From assembly GCA_963836355.1 (NCBI GenBank), contig CAWIJO010000018.1, forward strand, positions 62,001-126,000: a stretch of 64,000 nucleotides of DNA. Reading direction: 5' to 3'. Of this stretch, positions 1 to 8,106 are shown one piece after another; the first letter of the stretch is position 1, and each line of letters begins with the position of its first letter. The notes under the pieces were generated by a model, which made no database searches, was not told where the DNA came from, and saw only the letters and a program-made list of their open reading frames with translations. The DNA is from Palsa-506 sp963836355 (GTDB lineage Bacteria; Actinomycetota; Actinomycetes; Streptosporangiales; Streptosporangiaceae). Both the position numbers and the translations under genes were made by a program.

Positions 1-1768
1 CCGGCCCGCCCGCTGGCGGCCCGGCCTCCCCCGCTGCCAGCAGCGCGAGCAGCGCCCACGCGGTCTGCGAGGCAGTGGACTCGCCGCGGCCTGCCCAGCC
101 GGGATCGCCGTAGGAGCGCATGTCCTCGCCCCAGCCGCCGTCCGGGTTCTGGTGCTCCCTGAGCCAGCTGACCGCCCGCCGGATCGGCTGCTTGCCGGGC
201 TTGACGCCGGCCGCGATCAGCGCGGGTACGACCGCGCCGGTCCCGTACACGTAGTTCGCGCCCCAGCGGCCGAACCAGGAGCCGTCCGGCTCCTGGGCCC
301 GCAGTAGCCAGGTGACGCCGCGGCGCACCGCCTTTGCGCCCGCCAGGCCCTCCGCGGCGAGCGCCTCAACCACATGCGCCGTGACGTCCGCGGACGGCGG
401 GTCGATCACCTCACCGAAGTCACAGAACGGCAGCCTGGTGACGACCTTCCTAGTGTTGTCGGCGTCGAAGGCGCCCCAGCCGCCGTCCCTGGACTGCATG
501 CCGGTCATCCACTGGATGCCCCGCGCCGTGGCTTCGGCGGATCTGGGCTCGGCGACGAGCTCGACCCGGCGGAGCGCGAGCAGCACCTCCGCGGTGTCGT
601 CGATGTCCGGGTAGCCGTCATTGTCGAACTCGAAGGCCCACCCGCCCGGGCTGAGCCCCGGCCTGCGGGCCTGCCAGTCACCAGGCCCGCGGATTTCCTC
701 GTCGAGCACCCACCTGGCGGCGGAGGCCAGCGCGGGATGATCGGCGGGCAGGCCGGCGTCGGACAGGGCGATCATCGCTAGCACGGTGTCCCAGACCGGC
801 GACTGGCATGCCTCCAGCCGCCTTACCGGGCCGTCGGCGGAGTCCTCCCAGATCGTGAACCGCTCCAGGCCGGCCAGGCCGCGCTTGACCACGGGATGAT
901 CCAGGCCGTAGCCGAGCAGGTGCAGCGCCATCAGCGAGTACACCCAGGGCGGCTGAATCCCGCCCCAGGATCCATCCAGTTCCTGCCGTGCGATGATCCA
1001 TTCCGCGCAGCGTCGCATGGCCGCGGTCCGGACGGCTCGCGCCGGGCGGGCCGCCGCGCCATGCCGCTGGTAGACGTGCAGCACGCGGTCCAGGCCGCCG
1101 AAGAACGCGGCCCAGCCGCCCGAGGCAGCGCCGGGCGACTTGCCCTCGCCACCGGCCGGCCACAGTTCGGCCAGGCCGAAGGGCAGCGGCCGGACCGGGC
1201 GCAGCGATCCGACGATCGTCAGCGGGACGATCGTCTGCCGGGCCCAGCAGGCCCAGTCATGCACGTTCAGCGGGAACCAGCCCGGCAGGTAGATCATCTC
1301 CGGCGGCATCACTGGGAGCTCGTCCCAGGACCACCCGCCGAACAGTGCCAGCCAGATCCGGGTGAAGACCCGGGTCGCCGGGATGCCGCCCTCGGCGCGG
1401 ATCCGGCCCGCGGCCAGGGCCATGTGATCGGCGTCCGGCGAATCTCCGGCCAGCCGCAGCGCGACATATGCCTCGACTGTGGTGGACAGGTCCGGGTCGC
1501 CGGCGTAGAAATTGGCCCAGGTGCCGTCGGCCCGCTGCTGCGATCTGATCCACCGGGCCGCGGCTGCCGTCTCGTTTTCGGTCCGGATCCCGAGGAACTC
1601 CCTGAGCAGCAGGTCCTCCGCGTCCATCGTGACGTTGGTCGCCAGCTCGCCCTGCCACCAGCCGCGCTCATGCTGCAGGCCGAGCAGGTGCCGGGCAGCG
1701 CGGTCGAGCGCCGTCCGGGCGGCTTCCGGCGCCGGCTGCCCGTGGGCGCGCGCCTGCGTCACCGTCAT
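1..1768 (-). CDS. shc: squalene-hopene cyclase, 3' end beyond window
   Basis: Cyclises squalene to the pentacyclic hopene/hopanol skeleton at the membrane; last enzyme of the local hopanoid operon. About 589 codons are present and the C-terminus lies off the left edge (family usually about 630-680 aa). The family-defining acid motif is seen as DIDDTA near residues 388-393, equivalent to DVDDTA of the Alicyclobacillus enzyme. Several tryptophan/glutamine-rich QW-type repeats are recognisable, for example HERGWWQGEL near the N-terminus. I start at the ATG at 1768 (MTVTQARAHG). The frame is open upstream to about 1855 but has no better start and no homologous sequence. The gene lies 130 bp downstream of the prenyl synthase in the same direction. 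Confidence 0.93.
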   Translation of the reverse strand, partial: MTVTQARAHGQPAPEAARTALDRAARHLLGLQHERGWWQGELATNVTMDAEDLLLREFLGIRTENETAAAARWIRSQQRADGTWANFYAGDPDLSTTVEAYVALRLAGDSPDADHMALAAGRIRAEGGIPATRVFTRIWLALFGGWSWDELPVMPPEMIYLPGWFPLNVHDWACWARQTIVPLTIVGSLRPVRPLPFGLAELWPAGGEGKSPGAASGGWAAFFGGLDRVLHVYQRHGAAARPARAVRTAAMRRCAEWIIARQELDGSWGGIQPPWVYSLMALHLLGYGLDHPVVKRGLAGLERFTIWEDSADGPVRRLEACQSPVWDTVLAMIALSDAGLPADHPALASAARWVLDEEIRGPGDWQARRPGLSPGGWAFEFDNDGYPDIDDTAEVLLALRRVELVAEPRSAEATARGIQWMTGMQSRDGGWGAFDADNTRKVVTRLPFCDFGEVIDPPSADVTAHVVEALAAEGLAGAKAVRRGVTWLLRAQEPDGSWFGRWGANYVYGTGAVVPALIAAGVKPGKQPIRRAVSWLREHQNPDGGWGEDMRSYGDPGWAGRGESTASQTAWALLALLAAGEAGPPAGGP

Positions 1769-1898
1769 CTCGCTGTCACCGCCATCCCGCCACCGGCCGG
1801 ACTCGCCAGTCCCGCCGTTCCCGTCGTGTCCGGCCCGGTGTCGTCCGGCCCTGTCTCATCGGCACCGTCGTTGCCCGGCTCTGCCGCCGTGCCACCGG

Positions 1899-2930
1899 TC
1901 AGCTCTGCCGAGCCGTGATGAACTCGGCGATCCCGGCGAACTCCGCCCGCACGTCGGCTGGCATCTCCGTCTCGGCCAGGCATTTGCCGGCCGAGCCGAG
2001 CTGCACGTCGGCCTCAGCCTCTGCCCACGCCTTGCCGCCCGCCGCTTCCACCAGGTCGGCCGCCCGCAACAGGTCGTCCTCGCTGAGCGGCTCGGCGCCG
2101 GCCAGCAGCGCGCCGAGCTCATCTCCCGGTTTGCTGCCGCTGGTCAGCGCTGCCACGACCGGCAGCGACTTCTTCCTGGTCCGCAGATCGGACCGGACCG
2201 GCTTGCCGGTCACCTCGGGCGCGCCCCAGATTCCGAGCAGGTCATCGGTGAGCTGGAAGGCAAGCCCGGCATGCGCGCCGAACCCGGCCAGGCCCATCGC
2301 AAGCTCGGCTGGGGCGCCGACGTAGATCGCGCCGATGCTGCAGGCGCAGGCCATCAGCGCCGCCGTCTTGTCCCCGGCCATTTCCAGGCACTGGTCCAGC
2401 GTGACGTCATCGCGTCGCTCGAAGGCCAGGTCAGCGCCCTGGCCCGCGATCAGCCGCTGCACCGAGGCGGACAGGCACCGGGACGCCCAGAGACCCTGCG
2501 GCACCGGGCCTTCCAGCAGAATGTCCTGGGCGAGTACCAGCAGCGCGTCGCCGGCCAGGATCGCCGCTCCCACGCCGAACACCGTCCACGCCGTCGGCCG
2601 GTGCCTTCGCTCGGTGTCGCCGTCCATGATGTCGTCGTGCACCAGAGAGAAGTTGTGCACGAGTTCCACCGCAGCGGCGGCCGCCACCCCCCGCTCGGAC
2701 GCGGCGCCGGCCGCGCGGGTAGACAGCAGGGCAAGCGCGGGCCGCAGGGCCTTGCCCATCCCGCCTGGCCGCCCGTCGGCGCCGGCCGGCTGGCCGGCCG
2801 CGTCCGCCAGGCCGAGGTGATAGGCAGCGACGGACCTGACGTCCGGGCTCAGCCGGCGGACTGCCGCGGCGATCGCGGGTCCCACCAGGTCACGGGCCGT
2901 CTCAACGCCGGCCGGAATGGTTGCGGTCAT
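1899..2930 (-). CDS. hopanoid-cluster polyprenyl (farnesyl/geranylgeranyl-type) diphosphate synthase
   Basis: A 343-aa trans-isoprenyl diphosphate synthase. Both aspartate-rich motifs are present: LVHDDIMDGD (first DDxxD, binds allylic substrate through Mg) and LTDDLLGIWG (second). It probably makes the C15 diphosphate feeding the squalene steps, although chain length cannot be read safely from sequence. The start is the ATG at 2930 (MTATIPAGVE), which overlaps the hpnE stop by 4 nt (ATGA), so translation is coupled. Streptomyces hopanoid clusters carry a prenyl synthase at the same place between hpnE and shc. A much longer open frame upstream (to 4145) is only an out-of-frame reading of hpnE. 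Confidence 0.9.
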   Translation of the reverse strand: MTATIPAGVETARDLVGPAIAAAVRRLSPDVRSVAAYHLGLADAAGQPAGADGRPGGMGKALRPALALLSTRAAGAASERGVAAAAAVELVHNFSLVHDDIMDGDTERRHRPTAWTVFGVGAAILAGDALLVLAQDILLEGPVPQGLWASRCLSASVQRLIAGQGADLAFERRDDVTLDQCLEMAGDKTAALMACACSIGAIYVGAPAELAMGLAGFGAHAGLAFQLTDDLLGIWGAPEVTGKPVRSDLRTRKKSLPVVAALTSGSKPGDELGALLAGAEPLSEDDLLRAADLVEAAGGKAWAEAEADVQLGSAGKCLAETEMPADVRAEFAGIAEFITARQS

Positions 2931-4405
2931 GACGGCGCTCCTGCCCCGGCCCGCGCCTGCGCGCCCGCCGGGGAGCCAATCTCCCGGCTGGGCGGCCAGG
3001 CAAGGCCGCGTCTCAGTTCTCGCGCCGCGTTCAGCCCGCTTCGCACGGCGCCCTCCATGGTGTCCGGCCAGCCGGTATCGGTCCACGCGCCCGCCAGCAC
3101 GACCCCCGGCAGGCTGGTGGCTGCGGCCGGCCTTAGCTGGCCGCAGCCCGGCGCCTGGCGGAAGGTCGCCTGGCGCTCCCTGGTAACGAAGAAATCGGTA
3201 ACTCGTGCTTCCCTGGCCGCCGGGAACAGCTCGGCGAGCGCGGGCAGGAACTGCTCCCGCAGCCGGGCGGCCGGGACATCGATGTACTTGTCCGCGGCCG
3301 ATAGCGATACCGCGAGGTACTGGCCGGCCTCGACCCCGGCCGACGCGGTCTTGTCGAAGACCCACTGCACCGGGGAATCCACCCCGGCCGCGAACGGCAG
3401 CCTGGTGACCCGCCTGTCGTAGATGACATGCACGTTCACGATCGGCGACGAGCCGAGCCCGGCCCAGTCGGCCGCACCCGCCGCGGCAGCCGCCAGCCGG
3501 GCCGCTGGACCCGGCGGCACCGCGACTACTACGCCATCGGCGGGCAGCGAGGACTGCGCGCGGTCCGGGCCGGCCGCGACCAGGACGCATCGCCGGCCGG
3601 CTGGCCCGTGCTGCACGGCCACCGCGCTCGTGGCGAGCCGCACCTCGGCGCCGAGCTGCCGAAGCAGCCTGGTGGCCGCGGTCCCGTGCAGCTCGCCGAG
3701 CGGGCTGGCGGGCACGCCGATGTCGGCGGCGTCCCTGGCACCGAGCAGCGCCATCCGGACCACCGTGGCGGCCAGTGCCAGGCTGGCGTCGTCGCCCGCG
3801 ATGTTCAGGGACGAGACGGTAAAGAGATCCCAGAGGCTCCGCCGCGCGTGCTCGCCCTGGCCGCGGGCGGCCAGCCAGTCCCCGAGCCGCTGGCTGTCCA
3901 CGCCTGGCCGCACCGGATTGACGAAGCGCATGGCCAGCGCGGCGCGCGCCACCTTGACCCGCTCGGCAGGCGACAGCAGCGAGTATCCAGCCAGCGCACT
4001 GCCCAGCTGCAGCGGGCCGGGCAGCGCGGTCCGGCGCAGCCTGGCGGTGCCGTGCGGGGAAAGCACGGTGACGTCGAAGCGTTCCTGGATCGGCGCTGAC
4101 CCGGTCGTGCCGAGCCTGGCCAGCAGGCCGCGATAGGCGCTGCAACAGCGCAGGAAGACGTGCTGGCCGTTATCGATCGTCAGGCCATTGCGGCTGAACG
4201 AGCAGGTCGCCCCGCCAAGCCGGGGCCTGGCCTCGATCAGCGTGACGGCGATGCCTGATTCCCGCAGCGCGATGGCAGCGGTGATCCCGGCCAGGCCGCC
4301 GCCGATCACCACGACGCGGGGGGTGTGCGGGCTGTCGCCTGCCACGCTCAGCTGCTCGCTCTGCTCGGCTGCGGCATTCATGCCCGCGCTGCCGTCCGCG
4401 CTCAT
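2927..4405 (-). CDS. hpnE: hydroxysqualene dehydroxylase HpnE
   Basis: FAD-dependent amine-oxidase-fold enzyme of 492 aa that reduces hydroxysqualene to squalene, the last step of the HpnCDE route. The dinucleotide-binding motif VVVIGGGLAG is at about residues 31-40, followed by IEARPRLGGA and the substrate-side signature TIDNGQHVFLRC. A C-terminal FAD motif is seen around VLAGAWTDTGWPDTMEGAVRSG. Its start overlaps the hpnD stop by 4 nt, and its own stop overlaps the next gene by 4 nt, so it is tightly coupled in the operon. The first ~28 residues are a nonconserved leader before the Rossmann strand. Confidence 0.93.
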   Translation of the reverse strand: MSADGSAGMNAAAEQSEQLSVAGDSPHTPRVVVIGGGLAGITAAIALRESGIAVTLIEARPRLGGATCSFSRNGLTIDNGQHVFLRCCSAYRGLLARLGTTGSAPIQERFDVTVLSPHGTARLRRTALPGPLQLGSALAGYSLLSPAERVKVARAALAMRFVNPVRPGVDSQRLGDWLAARGQGEHARRSLWDLFTVSSLNIAGDDASLALAATVVRMALLGARDAADIGVPASPLGELHGTAATRLLRQLGAEVRLATSAVAVQHGPAGRRCVLVAAGPDRAQSSLPADGVVVAVPPGPAARLAAAAAGAADWAGLGSSPIVNVHVIYDRRVTRLPFAAGVDSPVQWVFDKTASAGVEAGQYLAVSLSAADKYIDVPAARLREQFLPALAELFPAAREARVTDFFVTRERQATFRQAPGCGQLRPAAATSLPGVVLAGAWTDTGWPDTMEGAVRSGLNAARELRRGLAWPPSREIGSPAGAQARAGAGAPS

Positions 4406-5346
4406 GGCGCTACCGCCGGCCTAGGTGGCGGCACCGCTGGCGTCCGGCCGGCCAGCGACCGCGCCGCGACCATCGCCTTCTCCCCGGTGGATAGCGATAG
4501 CCGGCGCTGCAGCGCCGCGGCTGGCGAAGCGCTGATGTGCGCAAGCAGGCGGAAGTAGATGCCGGCCATCGCCCCGGCGGACGCCGCGCTCCGCCGGTCA
4601 AGGAGCGGCATCAGCCGCAGCCCGGTGGCGTACCAGCCGCGGGCCCGGTCGGCCTCGAACCTGACCACGTCCTCGAGCCGGCCGTCGTTCCTGAACCCCG
4701 CCGCGTCGCCGGCCACAAGCACTGCCCCGAAGCGGGCAAGATCCTCGGCGGGCAGGTACACCCGGCCGTTGCCGAAGTCCTCCCGGATGTCGCGCAGGAT
4801 GTTGGTCAGCTGGAGAGCCACGCCCAGCGCGTCGGCCAGCGGCGCAGCCACCGAGGCATCCGCACAGCCGAACACGCCGAGAGACAGCCGCCCGATCGAT
4901 CCGGCCACGCACCTGCAGTAGTGCTCAAGTTCGCCGAAGGTGGCGTACCGCGTTCCGCGCACGTCCGCCTCGCAGCCGTCGATGAGTTCGCCGAATGCGC
5001 TGAGCGGGATCTCGAACCTGCGGGCCGCGTCGGCAAGGGCGACGAGCACCGGGTCCCTCGCGACGGCCGCGTCCGGGCCGCCGAGCCCGGTCACGCTGAC
5101 CCGCGCCGCGGCCAGCGCGGTCAGCTTGTCCGCGGCAGCCAGCGACCCGTCGCCGATGTCGTCGACCCGCCGCGCGAAGGCATAGACGGCGGACAGCGCG
5201 CGGCGCTTGTCCGCGGGCAGCAGCCGGATGCCATAGGAGAAGTTACGCGCCTGCGCCTTGGTGACCCGCTCGCAATGCTGGTACGCGGCACGGATCTCGT
5301 TGGCAGCGGGAAACCTGCTGTTCACCGCGTCACCGGCCGACCGCAT
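4402..5346 (-). CDS. hpnD: presqualene diphosphate synthase HpnD
   Basis: Squalene/phytoene synthase family. It condenses two farnesyl diphosphates to presqualene diphosphate. Visible motifs are the first aspartate-rich FARRVDDIGDG and the second ILRDIREDFGNGRVYLPAED. I use the ATG at 5346 (MRSAGDAVNS), which overlaps the hpnC stop by about 17 nt. An in-frame GTG at 5325 just after the hpnC stop is equally possible, and an ATG at 5412 is less likely. Neither start has a strong ribosome-binding site, so coupling to hpnC is probable. Length is about 314 aa, normal for the family. Confidence 0.9.
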   Translation of the reverse strand: MRSAGDAVNSRFPAANEIRAAYQHCERVTKAQARNFSYGIRLLPADKRRALSAVYAFARRVDDIGDGSLAAADKLTALAAARVSVTGLGGPDAAVARDPVLVALADAARRFEIPLSAFGELIDGCEADVRGTRYATFGELEHYCRCVAGSIGRLSLGVFGCADASVAAPLADALGVALQLTNILRDIREDFGNGRVYLPAEDLARFGAVLVAGDAAGFRNDGRLEDVVRFEADRARGWYATGLRLMPLLDRRSAASAGAMAGIYFRLLAHISASPAAALQRRLSLSTGEKAMVAARSLAGRTPAVPPPRPAVAP

Positions 5347-6478
5347 AGCAGCGAAGCAACTCGGCCGCCGTCCGGTAGCCCCGCGGCCGCGGCGTGGCCC
5401 TGAGCACGTCATGATCGGCGGCAGCGATCGCGGCGAGCGCCGCCCGGCCGCCGGCCACGTATCCGGCCACCGCGGCCCTGGCGAACCCGCGCAGCGTGCC
5501 TACCAGCGGCGCGCCCGCATCGAGGATGGAGCGGGCCCGCTGCGTCTCGAACGCCATCAGGCCGCGCAGCGCGGCCGACGCCCGCGGCGCGGCCAGGTCG
5601 GCCGCTTCGCAGCCGTACCTGGCCATGTCCTCGCCGGGCAGGTAGACGCGGCCGGCCCGGAAATCCTCGCCGACATCCTGCCAGTGCTCGGCAAGCTGCA
5701 GCGCCGTGCAGACTTGGTCGGAGAGCTCTGCCCGGGCCGGCGAGAACGCGCCGAACACGTGCAGCACGATGCGGCCGACTGGATTGGCGGACAGCGCGCA
5801 GTAGCCAACCAGGTCATCGAACCTCGGGTACCTGGTCACGATCTGGTCCTGCCGGTTGGCCTGGATCAGATCGAGAAATGGCTGCTGCGGGATCGCGCAC
5901 TGGCTGACGGCAGGGATGAGCGCCCGCATTACGCTGAGCTCAGGGGGGCGAGGCGGGCCTGCCGCGCCCGGGCCTGCCGCAGCCATGCTCGCGGTGCCAT
6001 CGCCCGCGGCTCCCGTGCTTGCCGCGTCCCGGGCGCCGGCGTCCCGGCCGCCGGCGTCCTGGCCGCCGGCGCCCGGATCTGGCCGGCCGATATATGCATA
6101 GAGCCTGCGGATGTCTGCCTCCGCCTCGTCGAGCAACCGCGGTCGCTCCGCGACCGGGGCCTGATCCCCGATGTCATCGACCATTCGCGCGAAGCCGTAC
6201 ACGGCCATCAGGTGCGCCCGGTGGCGTGCGGGCAGCAGCCGCAGGGCCACCGGAAAATTCTCGCCCGTCGCCCGGACGGCCAGCGCGCCCGCGGTATCGC
6301 CTCCGGCAGCGCTGGCCCCGGCAGCGCTGGCCCCGGCAGCGCTGGCCCCGGCAGCGCTGATCCCCGCCGTATCGTCCGCGGCCCGGGCTGAGCTGCCCAG
6401 CGGCGCGGTGGCATGGCGGCTTGCCCCCGCAGACTCGCCGCCCAACGGGCTGGCTGCCGCTGGCGGGCTATCGCCCAT
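5330..6478 (-). CDS. hpnC: squalene synthase-like HpnC with low-complexity N-terminal extension
   Basis: Squalene/phytoene synthase family partner of HpnD; HpnC converts presqualene diphosphate to hydroxysqualene. Motifs: YGFARMVDDIGDQ and LAEHWQDVGEDFRAGRVYLPGED, the second being the HpnC-typical variant. About 90 N-terminal residues are Ala/Gly/Ser-rich, partly coded by a 15-bp tandem repeat, and a second low-complexity insert (about 50 residues, GAGGQDAGGRDAG-like) follows the first aspartate motif region. I prefer the ATG at 6478 (MGDSPPAAAS). An upstream ATG at 6535 would put operator-like site A 5 bp from the start codon and use up an AT-rich stretch (6500-6540) that looks like the core promoter. 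First gene of the hopanoid operon. Confidence 0.88.
   Translation of the reverse strand: MGDSPPAAASPLGGESAGASRHATAPLGSSARAADDTAGISAAGASAAGASAAGASAAGGDTAGALAVRATGENFPVALRLLPARHRAHLMAVYGFARMVDDIGDQAPVAERPRLLDEAEADIRRLYAYIGRPDPGAGGQDAGGRDAGARDAASTGAAGDGTASMAAAGPGAAGPPRPPELSVMRALIPAVSQCAIPQQPFLDLIQANRQDQIVTRYPRFDDLVGYCALSANPVGRIVLHVFGAFSPARAELSDQVCTALQLAEHWQDVGEDFRAGRVYLPGEDMARYGCEAADLAAPRASAALRGLMAFETQRARSILDAGAPLVGTLRGFARAAVAGYVAGGRAALAAIAAADHDVLRATPRPRGYRTAAELLRCYAVGR
6306..6362. repeat. 15-bp in-frame tandem repeat in hpnC
   Basis: Three perfect copies of gcagcgctggccccg plus a partial fourth. On the coding strand they give the repeated pentapeptide AAGAS in the N-terminal extension of HpnC. 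The unit length is a multiple of three, so copy-number change would keep the frame. Confidence 0.9.
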
Positions 6479-6499
6479 TCGCGTCCCGTCGCGCGTCAC

Positions 6500-6907
6500 G
6501 GTCCCTATTTCTGCATAGTTCTGATGAATTTGCAAATAATGACAGTGACGTCATCTGACGACGTCGTCGCCTTTCCCGGAACAATGACATTTACGTCACC
6601 TGACGCTCGCGTCGTCCTCCTCAAGGCACAATTCTGACGCGGACGTCATGTGACGCACGTGTCGCCTATTGCTGGCACCGCCGCAGGTCACTGCCGTTGT
6701 GCACAGAATCCTATTGCGCCGACGGCCACCACGAGCGGTCTTCTTTGTTCCCGTGCACAGGAGCAAAGAACTGCGGTCAGGCAATTAGCTACTGACGTCA
6801 ATGTCATATTGCGCGGGGCCCAGGACAGCCGACCCAACTGCGCAGGACCAGCCAGGCCGGCCTGGCCGAGGCCGAAACCGCCAGATCAGGCCGCCGGAGC
6901 CGCCAGA
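6500..6907 (-). promoter_or_regulatory. intergenic region upstream of hopanoid operon; three double operator-like sites
   Basis: Gap between the PP2C gene and hpnC. Three 30-bp units each hold two TGAC-N6-GTC(A/G) palindromes separated by 2 bp: 6540-6553 with 6556-6569, 6585-6598 with 6601-6614, and 6635-6648 with 6651-6664. A single further palindrome, TGACGTCAATGTCA, is at 6793-6806. The first member of each pair ends ACGTCA; the second is TGACG-N5-GTCG. Just downstream, reading toward hpnC, is an AT-rich stretch with TTGCAA, an 18-bp spacer and GAAATA as a possible -35/-10. I infer a dimeric regulator bound cooperatively upstream of the hopanoid promoter; its identity is unknown. Nothing else is recognised up to 6907. 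Confidence 0.7.
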
Positions 6908-8008
6908 TCAGGGCCGCCAGATTAGGACAAGCGCGCAGTCGTCCGAGCTTCGCGCGCCCTCCTGCATGGACCGTACGAGCTGCCTGGCGCCTGCCCCGAA
7001 CCCGGAGGCGACAAGCCGGTCTGCCTCGCCGAGCAGCCTGTCGATGCCGGCGTCGATGTCCCGGCCCGGCGCCTCGACCAGTCCGTCCGTGTACAGCATC
7101 AGCGCGTCACCTGGCCTCAGCGAGCCCTGCTCGGGGACGCCGCGCAGGTCCGGGACGACGCCAAGGACGATCCCGCGTGCCCTGGTAACCCGCCAGGTGC
7201 CGGCGCCCGCATCGAAATGCACGGCGGGCGGGTGCCCGGCGGAGGCGACGGTGTAATCACCTGTCGCGAGGTCAAGTGAAAGGTGCACGGCGGTAACGAA
7301 GCCCTCCGGGGAACCGCCGCGCCGCAGGTATGCGTTGCACGCGGTGAGGAACTCACCGCGCGGCACCGAGCCGAGCATGCCGCCGAAGGCGCCGGAAAGC
7401 AGCAGTGCGCGGGTGCCGGCATCGATGCCTTTCCCTGGCACGTCGACGAGCGCCACCTCGAGGGTCTTGCCGTCGCAGGCGGATACCAGGAAATCTCCGC
7501 CGAATGAGGCCCCGTCGGCAGGCTGCAGCACCGAGGCAGATCGCCAGCCGTCCGGCAGCGCGGGCAGCTTACCCTGGGCCCGGATCCGGTCCCGGAGCTC
7601 GATCAGCATCTGATCCCCGCGCAAGCCCTGCACGCCTAGCTTGGCCCTCGTCCTTGCCAGCACGTGCGCGAACGCCGCGGTTACCACGATCGTGGCAATG
7701 ATGCCGGGGGCCGCCCGGCCGTCGATCACGTCGTAAGCCAGCATCGCCGCGACCACGCCGAACAAGATCAGCAGCGCCCGCGGCCAGAGCAGCAGGCCGC
7801 CGGCCAGGATAGGCAAGATCATTACCCCGGGCGAGAACCACGAGTGCGAGATGTGCACGCCGGCGATGCCGATGCCCACCGTTACGGCGGCGAGGGCAAG
7901 GGCAAGCCGACGGTTCCTGGTGATGAACTGGCGGCGGGCCAGGCCGCGCGCTCGCACCGCTGCTGCCTGCGCAGCGCGGAACTGACGGCGCGGAACCGGG
8001 TAAATCAT
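6908..8008 (-). CDS. membrane-anchored PP2C/SpoIIE (RsbU-type) serine phosphatase
   Basis: 366 aa. The N-terminal third has about four hydrophobic segments (for example LALALAAVTVGIGIAGV, VMILPILAGGLLLW, ALLILFGVVAAMLAY and APGIIATIVVTAAFAHVLA), so it is an integral membrane protein with a cytoplasmic C-terminal phosphatase domain. Metal-binding signatures of the SpoIIE/RsbU family are seen: FGGDF, ALVDVPGKGIDAG, LYTDGLVEAPG and the terminal SSDDCALVLI. Members dephosphorylate anti-anti-sigma or similar phosphoproteins. No sensor domain or sigma-factor partner is adjacent, so its target is unknown. Divergent from the Eis-like gene across a 98-bp gap. Confidence 0.88.
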   Translation of the reverse strand: MIYPVPRRQFRAAQAAAVRARGLARRQFITRNRRLALALAAVTVGIGIAGVHISHSWFSPGVMILPILAGGLLLWPRALLILFGVVAAMLAYDVIDGRAAPGIIATIVVTAAFAHVLARTRAKLGVQGLRGDQMLIELRDRIRAQGKLPALPDGWRSASVLQPADGASFGGDFLVSACDGKTLEVALVDVPGKGIDAGTRALLLSGAFGGMLGSVPRGEFLTACNAYLRRGGSPEGFVTAVHLSLDLATGDYTVASAGHPPAVHFDAGAGTWRVTRARGIVLGVVPDLRGVPEQGSLRPGDALMLYTDGLVEAPGRDIDAGIDRLLGEADRLVASGFGAGARQLVRSMQEGARSSDDCALVLIWRP

Positions 8009-8106
8009 GTTGGCCGCACTTTATCGGCCTGCGGCCGTCCCGGCACGTTCCTGTGCAGACAGATAACTATTAGCGATCATCGCTGCAGTTGGGGTACGAA
8101 TGCGAC

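Noticed and set aside
2931..4145. Long upstream extension of the prenyl synthase frame
   Set aside because: It is an out-of-frame reading of hpnE; family homology starts at the ATG at 2930, which overlaps the hpnE stop in the usual ATGA manner.
6540..6664. Palindromes as BldD sites or as CRE-like TGACGTCA elements
   Set aside because: BldD sites as I know them have a 5-bp spacer between TNAC and GTNA; these have 6. CRE factors are eukaryotic. Only the general idea of a dimeric regulator is kept.
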